Of a stretch of DNA of 45,182 nt, positions 8,287 through 15,086 are shown one piece after another. The stretch covers positions 1 to 45,182 of the forward strand of contig DJXW01000033.1 in assembly GCA_002449845.1 (NCBI GenBank), read 5' to 3'. The stretch's first letter is position 1. Each line of letters starts with the position of its first letter. Source of the stretch: Prevotella sp. UBA6994. Its GTDB lineage: Bacteria; Bacteroidota; Bacteroidia; Bacteroidales; Bacteroidaceae. The notes under the pieces are model-generated. The model was not told the DNA's origin and made no database searches. It was given only the letters and a program-made list of their open reading frames with translations. Position numbers and translations under genes: made by a program.

Positions 8287-9525
8287 TTATTGACTATTTT
8301 GCCAAAGAGATATTCGTTGCATGGCTTCATGACAATCGTCTCGGTCGCCAAAAGCGGTAAAACGCACATAGCCCTCACCACTGGGACCAAAGCCAACTCC
8401 TGGAGTACAAACCACGCCTGCACCATAAAGCAGCTCTTCAAAAAACTTCCATGAGTCTTTGCCTTTCGGAGTCTTCACCCAGAGATACGGGGCATTCTCT
8501 CCACCAAACACGGTAAAGCCCATTTTCTTCAACATACCATTCATGTAACATGCATTACCCATATAGTAGTCGATGGTTTCCTTGACTTGTTTCTTTCCTT
8601 CAGGCGTATAGATGGCTTCTGCCGCTCGCTGACTGACGTAGCTCGTTCCATTAAACTTGGTACTCTGCCTGCGGTCCCACAAGTGATTCAGTTCCAAACG
8701 CTTGCTCCCGTCGAGCGTTACCGCCGTGAGGTCTTTGGGAATAACGGTATAACCACAACGCACACCCGTAAAGCCTGCCGTCTTGGAATAACTGCGAAAC
8801 TCGATGGCACATTTCCTTGCACCTTTTATCTCATATATCGAATGGGGAATGTTCTCGTCCTGAATATATGCCTCGTAAGCCGCATCAAAGAGAATGAGCG
8901 TGTCATTGCGCAGGGCATAAGTGACCCATTTGCGCAATTCTTCCTTCGACAATACCGTACCCGTGGGATTGTTGGGATAGCAAAGATAGATCATATCTAC
9001 ACGCTGCTCAGGTATCTGGGGTATGAAATTGTTTTCGGCAGTACATGGGAAATAAGTGACGTTGCTCCATCTGCCATCTTTAAGCACTCCCGCCCTGCCA
9101 ATCATCACGTTTGAGTCGATATATACGGGATAGATGGGGTCTGTAACGCCTATCGAGTTATCCCATCTCACCAGTTCCTGGATGTTTCCTGTATCGCTTT
9201 TGGCTCCGTCGCTGATGAATATCTCATTGATGTCGAGGTGAATACCTCTCGACAGGTAATCGTTCCTGACGATAGCCTCACGCAAGAAGTCGTAGCCACG
9301 CTCAGGACCGTAACCTCTGAAACTCGACTTCACCGCCATTTCATCTACTGCACGGTGCATAGCCTCTATCACGGCACGGCAAAGGGGTTGGGTTACATCT
9401 CCTATACCCAAACTCACCACCCTTTGCTTAGGATGCGAAACCTGATAAGCCTTTACCTTCTTGGCAATATCAGCAAACAGGTAGTTGTTCGATAATTTCA
9501 AGTAGTGTTCATTAACCAATGCCAT
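8287..9525 (-). CDS. dapL: LL-diaminopimelate aminotransferase
   Basis: A PLP enzyme that converts tetrahydrodipicolinate to LL-2,6-diaminopimelate in one step for lysine and peptidoglycan synthesis, using glutamate as amino donor. The 412-residue length fits the family. Visible motifs are IGDVTQPL (41-48), GYGPERGYDFLREAI (from 71), SDGAKSDTGNIQ (from 105), CYPNNPTG (182-189) and the PLP lysine in RSYSKTAGF (Lys248). The start MALVNEHYLKLSNNYLF is the typical N-terminus. A -7 box lies at 9650-9657, leaving a leader of about 115-120 nt. glnN follows on the same strand. DapL is the usual diaminopimelate route in Bacteroidetes. Confidence 0.96.
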   Translation of the reverse strand: MALVNEHYLKLSNNYLFADIAKKVKAYQVSHPKQRVVSLGIGDVTQPLCRAVIEAMHRAVDEMAVKSSFRGYGPERGYDFLREAIVRNDYLSRGIHLDINEIFISDGAKSDTGNIQELVRWDNSIGVTDPIYPVYIDSNVMIGRAGVLKDGRWSNVTYFPCTAENNFIPQIPEQRVDMIYLCYPNNPTGTVLSKEELRKWVTYALRNDTLILFDAAYEAYIQDENIPHSIYEIKGARKCAIEFRSYSKTAGFTGVRCGYTVIPKDLTAVTLDGSKRLELNHLWDRRQSTKFNGTSYVSQRAAEAIYTPEGKKQVKETIDYYMGNACYMNGMLKKMGFTVFGGENAPYLWVKTPKGKDSWKFFEELLYGAGVVCTPGVGFGPSGEGYVRFTAFGDRDDCHEAMQRISLWQNSQ

Positions 9526-9649
9526 AATCTTTTTCTTTTGTCATCAACAAACCATCTTGTCAGTCACAAACCTCCCAAAAAACGTATTTATACTATCGTT
9601 TTGTAAGTTATCTCATGACTTCATCTTTCTTTTTGCATTATTTTTCGTG

Positions 9650-9657
9650 CAAAGATA
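9650..9657 (-). promoter_or_regulatory. -7 promoter element of dapL
   Basis: The minus strand reads TATCTTTG, a perfect TAnnTTTG box, about 125 nt before the dapL start codon. The intervening leader shows no recognised riboswitch. Confidence 0.6.
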
Positions 9658-9847
9658 CTACATTTTGTTATTTCAGCAAATATTTTTTACTATTTTTTTA
9701 TATGCAAGGCTAATATAACTACAATTCGTAAGCAAAAGCATTGCTTGTAATTTCAATTCATAAGAAAAGTATAGGGTTATTCTACAAATTGTTTATATCA
9801 AATCCTCTTATCTAAATCGTGCAGGGATATTCAGGAAAAGACAGTTC

Positions 9848-10058
9848 AAACGCAACAAACGCAACAAACGCAACACGCAACATTGATAGGTTCACACTAT
9901 TAAAAACATGGATTAAAATTTTATATTAATATATTATTATAATAATATATTAATATAATAATAATTATTATATATAGTCTTAATTATACCATCTTGAGGA
10001 ATAAGAAATATTGAAAGTACTAATGTTGCGTGTTGCGTTTGTTGCGTTTGTTGCGTTT
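9848..10058. repeat. Perfect 37-bp inverted repeat flanking an AT-rich core with a 38-bp perfect palindrome
   Basis: The arms at 9848-9884 and 10022-10058 are exact reverse complements of 37 nt, built from iterated CAACAAACG words. The 137-bp spacer is very AT-rich and contains a perfect 38-bp palindrome of A and T only (9921-9958). No open frame spans it and no target-site duplication is visible at its ends. It occupies the gap between the dapL promoter and the 3' end of the barrel-protein gene. Confidence 0.85.
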
Positions 10059-10203
10059 AATTGGACTTTATGTTTCATACTGCATAAACTATGTATAAGC
10101 ATTGCATAAATATTCTTTACCAACCTTAAACACTGCGTTTTACTTTTTTAACATGAAAGCAGCGTTTTCTTAACAGATTTTTACACCTTTTGAAAGCCCG
10201 ATT

Positions 10204-10235
10204 TTTGGTGATTGGGGATTTTAGAAGTAACTTTG
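10204..10235 (+). promoter_or_regulatory. Orphan consensus promoter facing the antisense of the barrel gene
   Basis: TTTG at 10204-10207 is followed after exactly 20 nt by TAACTTTG at 10228-10235, a full match to the Bacteroidetes -33/-7 pattern. Downstream, an ATG at 10246 is followed by a stop after four codons, so no protein gene is served. Transcription would run through the GGTGAGAG repeats and antisense to the gene at 10360-10887. Confidence 0.5.
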
Positions 10236-10250
10236 CATTGTGGAAATGAA

Positions 10251-10346
10251 GGAGGGGTGAGAGGTGAGAGAATAGCTACGGCAACTGGGATCTTTGACAT
10301 GATTAGAGAAAGAGAGGTGAGAGGTGAGGGGTGAGAGGTGAGAGAA
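10251..10346. repeat. GGTGAGAG-type purine-rich micro-repeats
   Basis: Two clusters of GAGAGGTGAGAGG/GAGGGGTGAG words (10251-10270 and 10308-10346) lie directly beyond a stop codon on the minus strand. The same word family appears at 28000-28031, also just beyond a minus-strand stop codon. Confidence 0.75.
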
Positions 10347-10359
10347 ATATGGGAAACAA

Positions 10360-10887
10360 TCAGAAATTGATTCCGAAATCCAAGTTGAAACATCCCGTAT
10401 GCGTGTCTTGAAAACTGTCCTTGCCCACGTTAGCCAAACCAATGTCGTAACTGGCTCCTAAGTAAAAGATGTCGAACCCCACACCACATCCCAACTTGAT
10501 GCCTGCATCGAAACGACGGAAGTTGTCTGCATACTTATCGCCAAAACTGCTATAGGCTGCACGATTGTTGAAATCCTTGATTTTCCCACCTACTCCACAT
10601 GACACGTAACCACCCATGAATGGCTCTATCGTGAAGTTGCTCGCTGGATAAAATTTATATTTCAACACCAAAGGAACCTCCAAGTAGTTCATGTTATAGG
10701 TGAACTTATCCGAACCACTGCCACTCTTGCCACCCTTCTCAGTGTAATACAGTCCTCCCTCCACATACAAAGGCGTTCCATGAACCATCTGCGTACCAGC
10801 CACGAAGCCCACATTCAACCCTGTCTTCACTTTGCTGCCATCGAGGTAAGGCGAGTCGGAATTAACCGTAGCCAGCCCCATTCCCAC
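10360..10887 (-). pseudogene. Outer-membrane beta-barrel (PorT/OMP_b-brl-like) protein lacking its signal peptide
   Basis: The sequence reads as a mature barrel: FRVGMGLATVNSD, then KVKTGLNVGFVAG, YVEGGLYYTEKGG, LEVPLVLKYKF, and a C-terminal strand ending LDFGINF with a terminal Phe, as expected for outer-membrane insertion. Proteins of this type start with a signal peptide, and there is none. The frame is open back only to a stop just after the sirtuin gene's end (about 10924), encoding GNHSLDSYCGFRV with no ATG. The only starts are GTG 10885-10887 or ATG 10879-10881, both inside the first strand. The upstream bases belong to a sirtuin gene with an intact C-terminus, so the 5' end appears deleted. 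It could still be translated as a cytoplasmic fragment, but export is unlikely. Confidence 0.7.
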
Positions 10888-10930
10888 ACGAAACCCGCAA
10901 TAGGAATCTAAGGAATGATTTCCCTATTTC

Positions 10931-11641
10931 TCATCGGGATTTGGAACCGCGAAGCAATTCTACCAACTCACGCATTCCCTCCGATGCTCCTTTGCGGATA
11001 TGATGGAAATTGGCGAGTCCTCCATTGGGAACGGGATTAGGGTCGATGAGATAAATGGGGCAACCCGTGGGGACATACCTCACCAGTCCTGCGGCTGGAT
11101 AGACATTGAGGCTCGTACCGATAATCACGAAGATGTCGGCAGTGCTTGCCTCTTCAGCAGCTGGAGCTATCATGGGCACACTCTCACCAAAGAATACGAT
11201 ATAGGGACGGAGCAAGGAGCCATCGCCAGCCTTCTCGCCAACAGCCACCTCACAATGGTCTTCAGGCAACTCACGCACATAACGCTCGTCAAACTGGTCG
11301 TAACTTGAACACACCTTGGCAAGTTCTCCGTGTAAGTGAATCACATGGGTGGAACCAGCCCGCTCATGCAGGTTATCTACGTTTTGAGTAACCACGCAAA
11401 CGTTGAAATCCTTCTCCAGTTCAGCCACCAACTTATGCCCGTCGTTGGGCTTGGCAGCATAAAGTTTCTTGCGGAGCATGTTATAGAAATTAGTGACCAA
11501 AGTGGGGTTAGCCAACCATCCCTCATGACTTGCCACTTGCTCCACGGGATAGTTTTCCCACAATCCGTCAGAGCCGCGGAATGTCTTAAAGCCACTCTCC
11601 ACAGACATTCCAGCACCGGTTAAGAATACGATTTTTTTCAT
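10931..11641 (-). CDS. cobB: Sirtuin (SIR2 family) NAD-dependent protein deacylase
   Basis: Removes acyl groups from lysines using NAD+. The 236-residue protein has the NAD-binding TGAGMSVESGF (8-18), QNVDNLHERAG (86-96), HLHGEL with the catalytic His104, FFGE (150-153) and GTSLNVYPA (175-183). The zinc-ribbon segment between HGEL and FFGE carries only two cysteines (C111, C130) and no CxxC pair, so it looks zinc-free, as in some bacterial class III sirtuins. The Tyr-x-x-Arg acidic-acyl motif of CobB/SIRT5 is altered: Tyr53 is followed at +3 by Leu, with Arg at +4, so desuccinylase activity is uncertain. A -7 box at 11698-11705 drives it, and the decapitated barrel gene lies 43 nt downstream. 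Confidence 0.92.
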   Translation of the reverse strand: MKKIVFLTGAGMSVESGFKTFRGSDGLWENYPVEQVASHEGWLANPTLVTNFYNMLRKKLYAAKPNDGHKLVAELEKDFNVCVVTQNVDNLHERAGSTHVIHLHGELAKVCSSYDQFDERYVRELPEDHCEVAVGEKAGDGSLLRPYIVFFGESVPMIAPAAEEASTADIFVIIGTSLNVYPAAGLVRYVPTGCPIYLIDPNPVPNGGLANFHHIRKGASEGMRELVELLRGSKSR

Positions 11642-11697
11642 GATATTTCAGTTTTATGTGATACTTTTCCTTATTAAAATTAGGCTCTTATACATCG

Positions 11698-11705
11698 CAA
11701 AGATA
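11698..11705 (-). promoter_or_regulatory. -7 promoter element of the sirtuin gene
   Basis: The minus strand reads TATCTTTG, with a TTG 20 nt upstream, matching both Bacteroidetes promoter boxes. The leader is about 50 nt. Confidence 0.6.
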
Positions 11706-11833
11706 GACATTTTGCACAACAACACCAAGTTTTTTGAACAAAAACACGCCATCTTCTACACATAAAAATACTAATAATCATGAAATACTCGTTAAATTTC
11801 AGTTTATTTCGCAAGAATTAAATAGAAAAGTAT

Positions 11834-11841
11834 TAATTTTG
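11834..11841 (+). promoter_or_regulatory. -7 promoter element of the FKBP gene cluster
   Basis: TAATTTTG fits TAnnTTTG and lies 42 nt before the first FKBP start codon. No other -7 box was noticed between the three FKBP genes, so they are probably one transcript ending at the hairpin at 14508-14544. Confidence 0.5.
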
Positions 11842-11883
11842 CACGTTTTAAAAATCATATTATATTAATTAAGGTAAAAAAGA

Positions 11884-12489
11884 ATGGATAAAGTAAGTTA
11901 TGCTTTGGGGCTTGGCATCGGTCGCCAACTCTGTGACATGGGTGCAAAGTCTTTAAACATAGATGATTTTGCCCAAGCCATCAAAGATGTGATTGCAGGC
12001 AAGACTCCACAGATAGGAGAGCGTGAGGCACAAGCCATCGTACAGGATTTCTTCGCTAACCAGGAGAAGCAACAACGTGCAAAGGCTGCCGAGAAGTTTA
12101 AGGAAAACAAAGCCAATGGCGAGAAATACCTGGAAGACAACGCCAAGAAAGAGGGTGTACGCGTGTTGCCAAGTGGATTGCAATATATGGTTCTGAAAGA
12201 AGGCAAGGGCAAGTCGCCCGTGGCTACCGACCAGGTGAAATGCCACTATGAGGGTATGTTGGTAGATGGAACGCTCTTCGACAGCTCCATCCAGCGTGGA
12301 CAACCAGCCACGTTCCCACTGAATGGTGTGATAGCAGGATGGACAGAAGGTTTGCAACTCATGCAAGAGGGAGCCAAGTATCGTTTCTTCATCCCTTACC
12401 ACTTAGGATATGGAGAGCGTGGCGCTGGTCAGTCTATCCCTCCATTTTCTGCGCTGATCTTCGACGTGGAACTGATAGAAGTGATTTAA
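11884..12489 (+). CDS. FKBP-type peptidyl-prolyl isomerase, cytoplasmic (FklB/Mip-like)
   Basis: Catalyses cis-trans isomerisation of proline peptide bonds during folding. The 201-residue protein begins MDKVSYALGLGIG, the start of the alpha-helical FKBP N-terminal dimerisation domain, without any signal peptide, so it should be cytosolic. The FKBP catalytic domain occupies about 95-201: VKCHYEGMLVDGTLFDSS, VIAGWTEGLQLM, YRFFIPYHLGYG and a closing LIFDVELIEV. It is the first of three adjacent paralogues on the same strand; the next begins 29 nt after its stop codon. Confidence 0.93.
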   Translation: MDKVSYALGLGIGRQLCDMGAKSLNIDDFAQAIKDVIAGKTPQIGEREAQAIVQDFFANQEKQQRAKAAEKFKENKANGEKYLEDNAKKEGVRVLPSGLQYMVLKEGKGKSPVATDQVKCHYEGMLVDGTLFDSSIQRGQPATFPLNGVIAGWTEGLQLMQEGAKYRFFIPYHLGYGERGAGQSIPPFSALIFDVELIEVI

Positions 12490-12518
12490 GAATCAATCAT
12501 TAATATACAAAAAACGAA

Positions 12519-13436
12519 ATGAAAAAGTTAACAATTGTAGCAGCGGTAGCTATTGCCGCAGCATCAATCACGGGTTGCGGCAACCCTACACCAAAAGCCG
12601 ACTTGAAAAGTGACGTAGATTCTATGAGCTACGCAATGGGTCAGTCTCAAAGCCAGGGATTGAAAGATTTCTTGGTACAACGCATGGACATTGACACCGC
12701 TTACATCGACGAGTTTATCAAAGGTTTGAACGACGGAGCCAATGCTGGTGACGACAAGAAGAAGGCTGCTTACTATGCAGGTATCCAGATTGGACAACAG
12801 ATTGCCAACCAAATGGTAAAGGGCATCAATCACGAGGTATTCGGCAAAGACACCACCAAGACCATCTCTATGAAGAACTTCATGGCTGGCTTCGTGGCTG
12901 GTACCACTGGCAAAGACCAGAAGATGACCATGCAAGAGGCTCAGACCGTGGCTCAGGTGAAGATGCAAGAAATCAAGAGCAAGAACATGGAAAAGGAATA
13001 TGGTGCCAACAAGACCGCTGGCGAGAAGTTCCTTGCTGAGAATGGCAAAAAGCCAGACATCAAGACCATGCCTGTAGAGATTACCCAACCAGACGGAAAG
13101 GTTATCAAGTCGTTCATCCAATACAAGGTGCTCACCGAGGGCAATGGTCCACTTCCCAAAGATACCTCTATGGTAACGGTACACTATGAGGGTAAGACCA
13201 TCGACGGCAACGTATTCGACAGCTCTTACAAGCGTGACGTTCCCGTGGCTCTTCGTGCCAACCAAGTAATCAAGGGATTCACCGAGGCTTTGGTTCACAT
13301 GCCTGTAGGTTCTACATGGGAAGTTTACATCCCACAAGAATTGGCATACGGCGAGCGTGAGCAAGGACAAATCAAACCTTTCTCACCACTGATCTTCAAG
13401 ATTGAGTTGCGTGCCTTAGGTAACAAGACGAAATAA
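12519..13436 (+). CDS. FKBP-type peptidyl-prolyl isomerase, lipoprotein
   Basis: The second of three FKBP paralogues, 305 residues. The N-terminus has a type II signal with lipobox SITGC (lipidated Cys20), so it should be anchored in an envelope membrane. An FKBP N-terminal helical domain follows (DSMSYAMGQSQSQGL and AGIQIGQQIANQM), then a long helix, then the catalytic domain in the last 110 residues (VHYEGKTIDGNVFDSSY, VIKGFTEALVHMPVGS, YGEREQGQIKPFSPLIF). The gap to the third paralogue is 10 nt, supporting an operon. Expected role is folding of envelope proteins. Confidence 0.93.
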   Translation: MKKLTIVAAVAIAAASITGCGNPTPKADLKSDVDSMSYAMGQSQSQGLKDFLVQRMDIDTAYIDEFIKGLNDGANAGDDKKKAAYYAGIQIGQQIANQMVKGINHEVFGKDTTKTISMKNFMAGFVAGTTGKDQKMTMQEAQTVAQVKMQEIKSKNMEKEYGANKTAGEKFLAENGKKPDIKTMPVEITQPDGKVIKSFIQYKVLTEGNGPLPKDTSMVTVHYEGKTIDGNVFDSSYKRDVPVALRANQVIKGFTEALVHMPVGSTWEVYIPQELAYGEREQGQIKPFSPLIFKIELRALGNKTK

Positions 13437-13446
13437 TCACACTACG

Positions 13447-14463
13447 ATGAAAAAGATTTTTATTTTAAGTATGGTGATTCTCGCAAGTGCCTCTTTCGAC
13501 ACGGCATTTGCAGGAAAGAAAAAAGACAAGAAGAACAAAGAGCAAGCCGCACAGGTGGAAACGGTGGCTCAAACCGTGGAACCCGTGATATTGGCTACCA
13601 CATCCGACTCACTGAGCTATGCAGCCGGAAAGACTGCTACCGACGGATTGTTGCCTTACTTACAACAGCAATTGCATGTGGACACGGCTTACATGGACGA
13701 CTTTACCAAGGGATTTGAGGAGGCTTTCAACAAAGTGGACGATCCCAAGTACTTGGCTTACATGGCTGGTTCGCAGATAGCTCAGATGGCTAAACAGCGC
13801 ATCTTGCCTTCTATGCAGAATAACTTTGAAGGGTCTGACATCAAACTCTCAGAGGAGTTGTTCAACAAGGGCTTTATCGCTTCTTTGAAGAACGACAACA
13901 GCGTATATGCTGATTCTACCGCAAGAAAGCTCTTCGTATCACGTAGCGAAGCCATCAAGAAGGCACAAGAGGCTGAATACAAGGCTAAGAACGAAGCATG
14001 GCTGAAGGATAATGCCACGAAAGAAGGGGTGAAAACCACTGAGAGCGGATTGCAATACAAGGTGATTACGCAAGGCACAGGTGCCAAGCCACAGAAGACC
14101 GACAAGGTGGTGGTGAAGTATGAGGGAAAGATGATCGACGGAACAGTGTTTGACAGTTCGTACAAACGCAATCCACAGACCAGCACTTTCCGTTGCGACC
14201 AGGTAATCAAGGGATGGACCGAGGCTCTTACCATGATGCCCGTGGGCAGCAAGTGGGAACTCTACATCCCCGAAAACTTGGCTTACGGTGAGCGCCAGGC
14301 TGGACAAATCAAGCCCTACTCTACCTTGATCTTCACGGTAGAACTGGAAAACATCGAGGCTGAGAAAAAGGAAGCTGAAGTGAAAACCGACGCGAAGAAG
14401 CCAGCTACAACCAAACCAGCTGCCAAAAAGCCAGCAGCAAAGAAGACAACTGCTAAAAAGTAA
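13447..14463 (+). CDS. FKBP-type peptidyl-prolyl isomerase, periplasmic, with Lys/Ala/Pro-rich tail
   Basis: The third FKBP paralogue, 338 residues. A signal peptidase I sequence ends DTAFA (cleavage after residue 22), followed by a very basic GKKKDKKNKEQ stretch. The N-terminal helical domain starts DSLSYAAGKTATDG; the catalytic domain contains VVVKYEGKMIDGTVFDSS, VIKGWTEALTMMPVGS and YGERQAGQIKPYSTLIF. The C-terminus is a low-complexity tail of KKPA/KKPAAKK repeats, unlike its two neighbours, which may bind acidic polymers or the cell surface (inference). A strong terminator hairpin follows 45 nt after the stop codon. Confidence 0.92.
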   Translation: MKKIFILSMVILASASFDTAFAGKKKDKKNKEQAAQVETVAQTVEPVILATTSDSLSYAAGKTATDGLLPYLQQQLHVDTAYMDDFTKGFEEAFNKVDDPKYLAYMAGSQIAQMAKQRILPSMQNNFEGSDIKLSEELFNKGFIASLKNDNSVYADSTARKLFVSRSEAIKKAQEAEYKAKNEAWLKDNATKEGVKTTESGLQYKVITQGTGAKPQKTDKVVVKYEGKMIDGTVFDSSYKRNPQTSTFRCDQVIKGWTEALTMMPVGSKWELYIPENLAYGERQAGQIKPYSTLIFTVELENIEAEKKEAEVKTDAKKPATTKPAAKKPAAKKTTAKK

Positions 14464-14507
14464 TCAAAAGTTGTCATTATTAGGGATTTTTCAAGCCCTT
14501 ATATATC

Positions 14508-14544
14508 AAAATGCACGGATTTTAAAAAAAATTCCGTGCATTTT
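14508..14544 (+). terminator. Rho-independent terminator of the FKBP cluster
   Basis: A perfect 12-bp stem (AAAATGCACGGA at 14508-14519 with its complement at 14533-14544) encloses a 13-nt loop and is followed by GTTGTTTA. The arms are near-symmetrical for A/T runs, so it may act in both directions. Confidence 0.75.
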
Positions 14545-14545
14545 G

Positions 14546-14576
14546 TTGTTTATATCATGATTTTTGCCTACTTTTG
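14546..14576 (+). promoter_or_regulatory. Promoter of the Lrp-dipeptidase-cyclase operon
   Basis: TTG at 14546-14548 is followed after 20 nt by TACTTTTG at 14569-14576, matching the -33/-7 pattern. The leader to the ATG at 14607 is about 25 nt. The -33 box begins right after the preceding terminator stem. Confidence 0.65.
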
Positions 14577-14606
14577 CTTTGTAATAAAAAAGATATAATA
14601 AAAGAT

Positions 14607-15071
14607 ATGGACAAGATTGATAAACTTGACAAGAAAATCCTAAGCATTCTATCAAAAAATGCACGAATACCTTTCAAGGACGTAGCGGCAGAATGCGGTG
14701 TTTCAAGAGCAGCCATCCACCAAAGGGTGCAACACCTTGTAGAAGACGGAGTGATTACAGGTAGCGGCTTCGACATCAACCCGAAGAGCCTCGACTACAA
14801 CACCTGTACCTACGTAGGACTGAACCTGGAACGAGGAAGCATGTATAAAGACGTGGTGCAACAACTGGTTGACATCCCCGAAATCGTGGAATGTCATTTC
14901 ACTACTGGTCCATACACCATGTTGCTGAAACTCTATGCCCGTGACAACGAGCAACTGATGGACTTGCTCAACAACAAATTGCAAGGCATTCACGGAGTGG
15001 TTTCTACAGAGACACTCATCTCGCTCGAACAAAGCATCAAACGAGAGATTCCCGTACAGGTAGAGGAATAG
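14607..15071 (+). CDS. Lrp/AsnC-family transcriptional regulator
   Basis: A 154-residue amino-acid-responsive DNA-binding protein. The start MDKIDKLDKKILSILSKNAR is the classic Lrp N-terminus; an earlier in-frame start would overlap the -7 box. The helix-turn-helix is about residues 18-45 (FKDVAAECGVSRAAIHQRV), followed by the RAM/AsnC effector domain (GLNLERG, VECHFTTGPYTMLLKLYARD, TLISLEQSIKREIPV). It is the first gene of a compact operon, 15 nt before a C26-M19 peptidase fusion, so it probably senses amino acids released by the downstream enzymes and controls its own operon (inference). Confidence 0.92.
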   Translation: MDKIDKLDKKILSILSKNARIPFKDVAAECGVSRAAIHQRVQHLVEDGVITGSGFDINPKSLDYNTCTYVGLNLERGSMYKDVVQQLVDIPEIVECHFTTGPYTMLLKLYARDNEQLMDLLNNKLQGIHGVVSTETLISLEQSIKREIPVQVEE

Positions 15072-15086
15072 GGGGCAACATCTATC

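Noticed and set aside
12564..13370. 268-residue open frame on the minus strand
   Set aside because: Antisense to the FKBP lipoprotein gene, with no recognisable motif; a shadow of codon bias.
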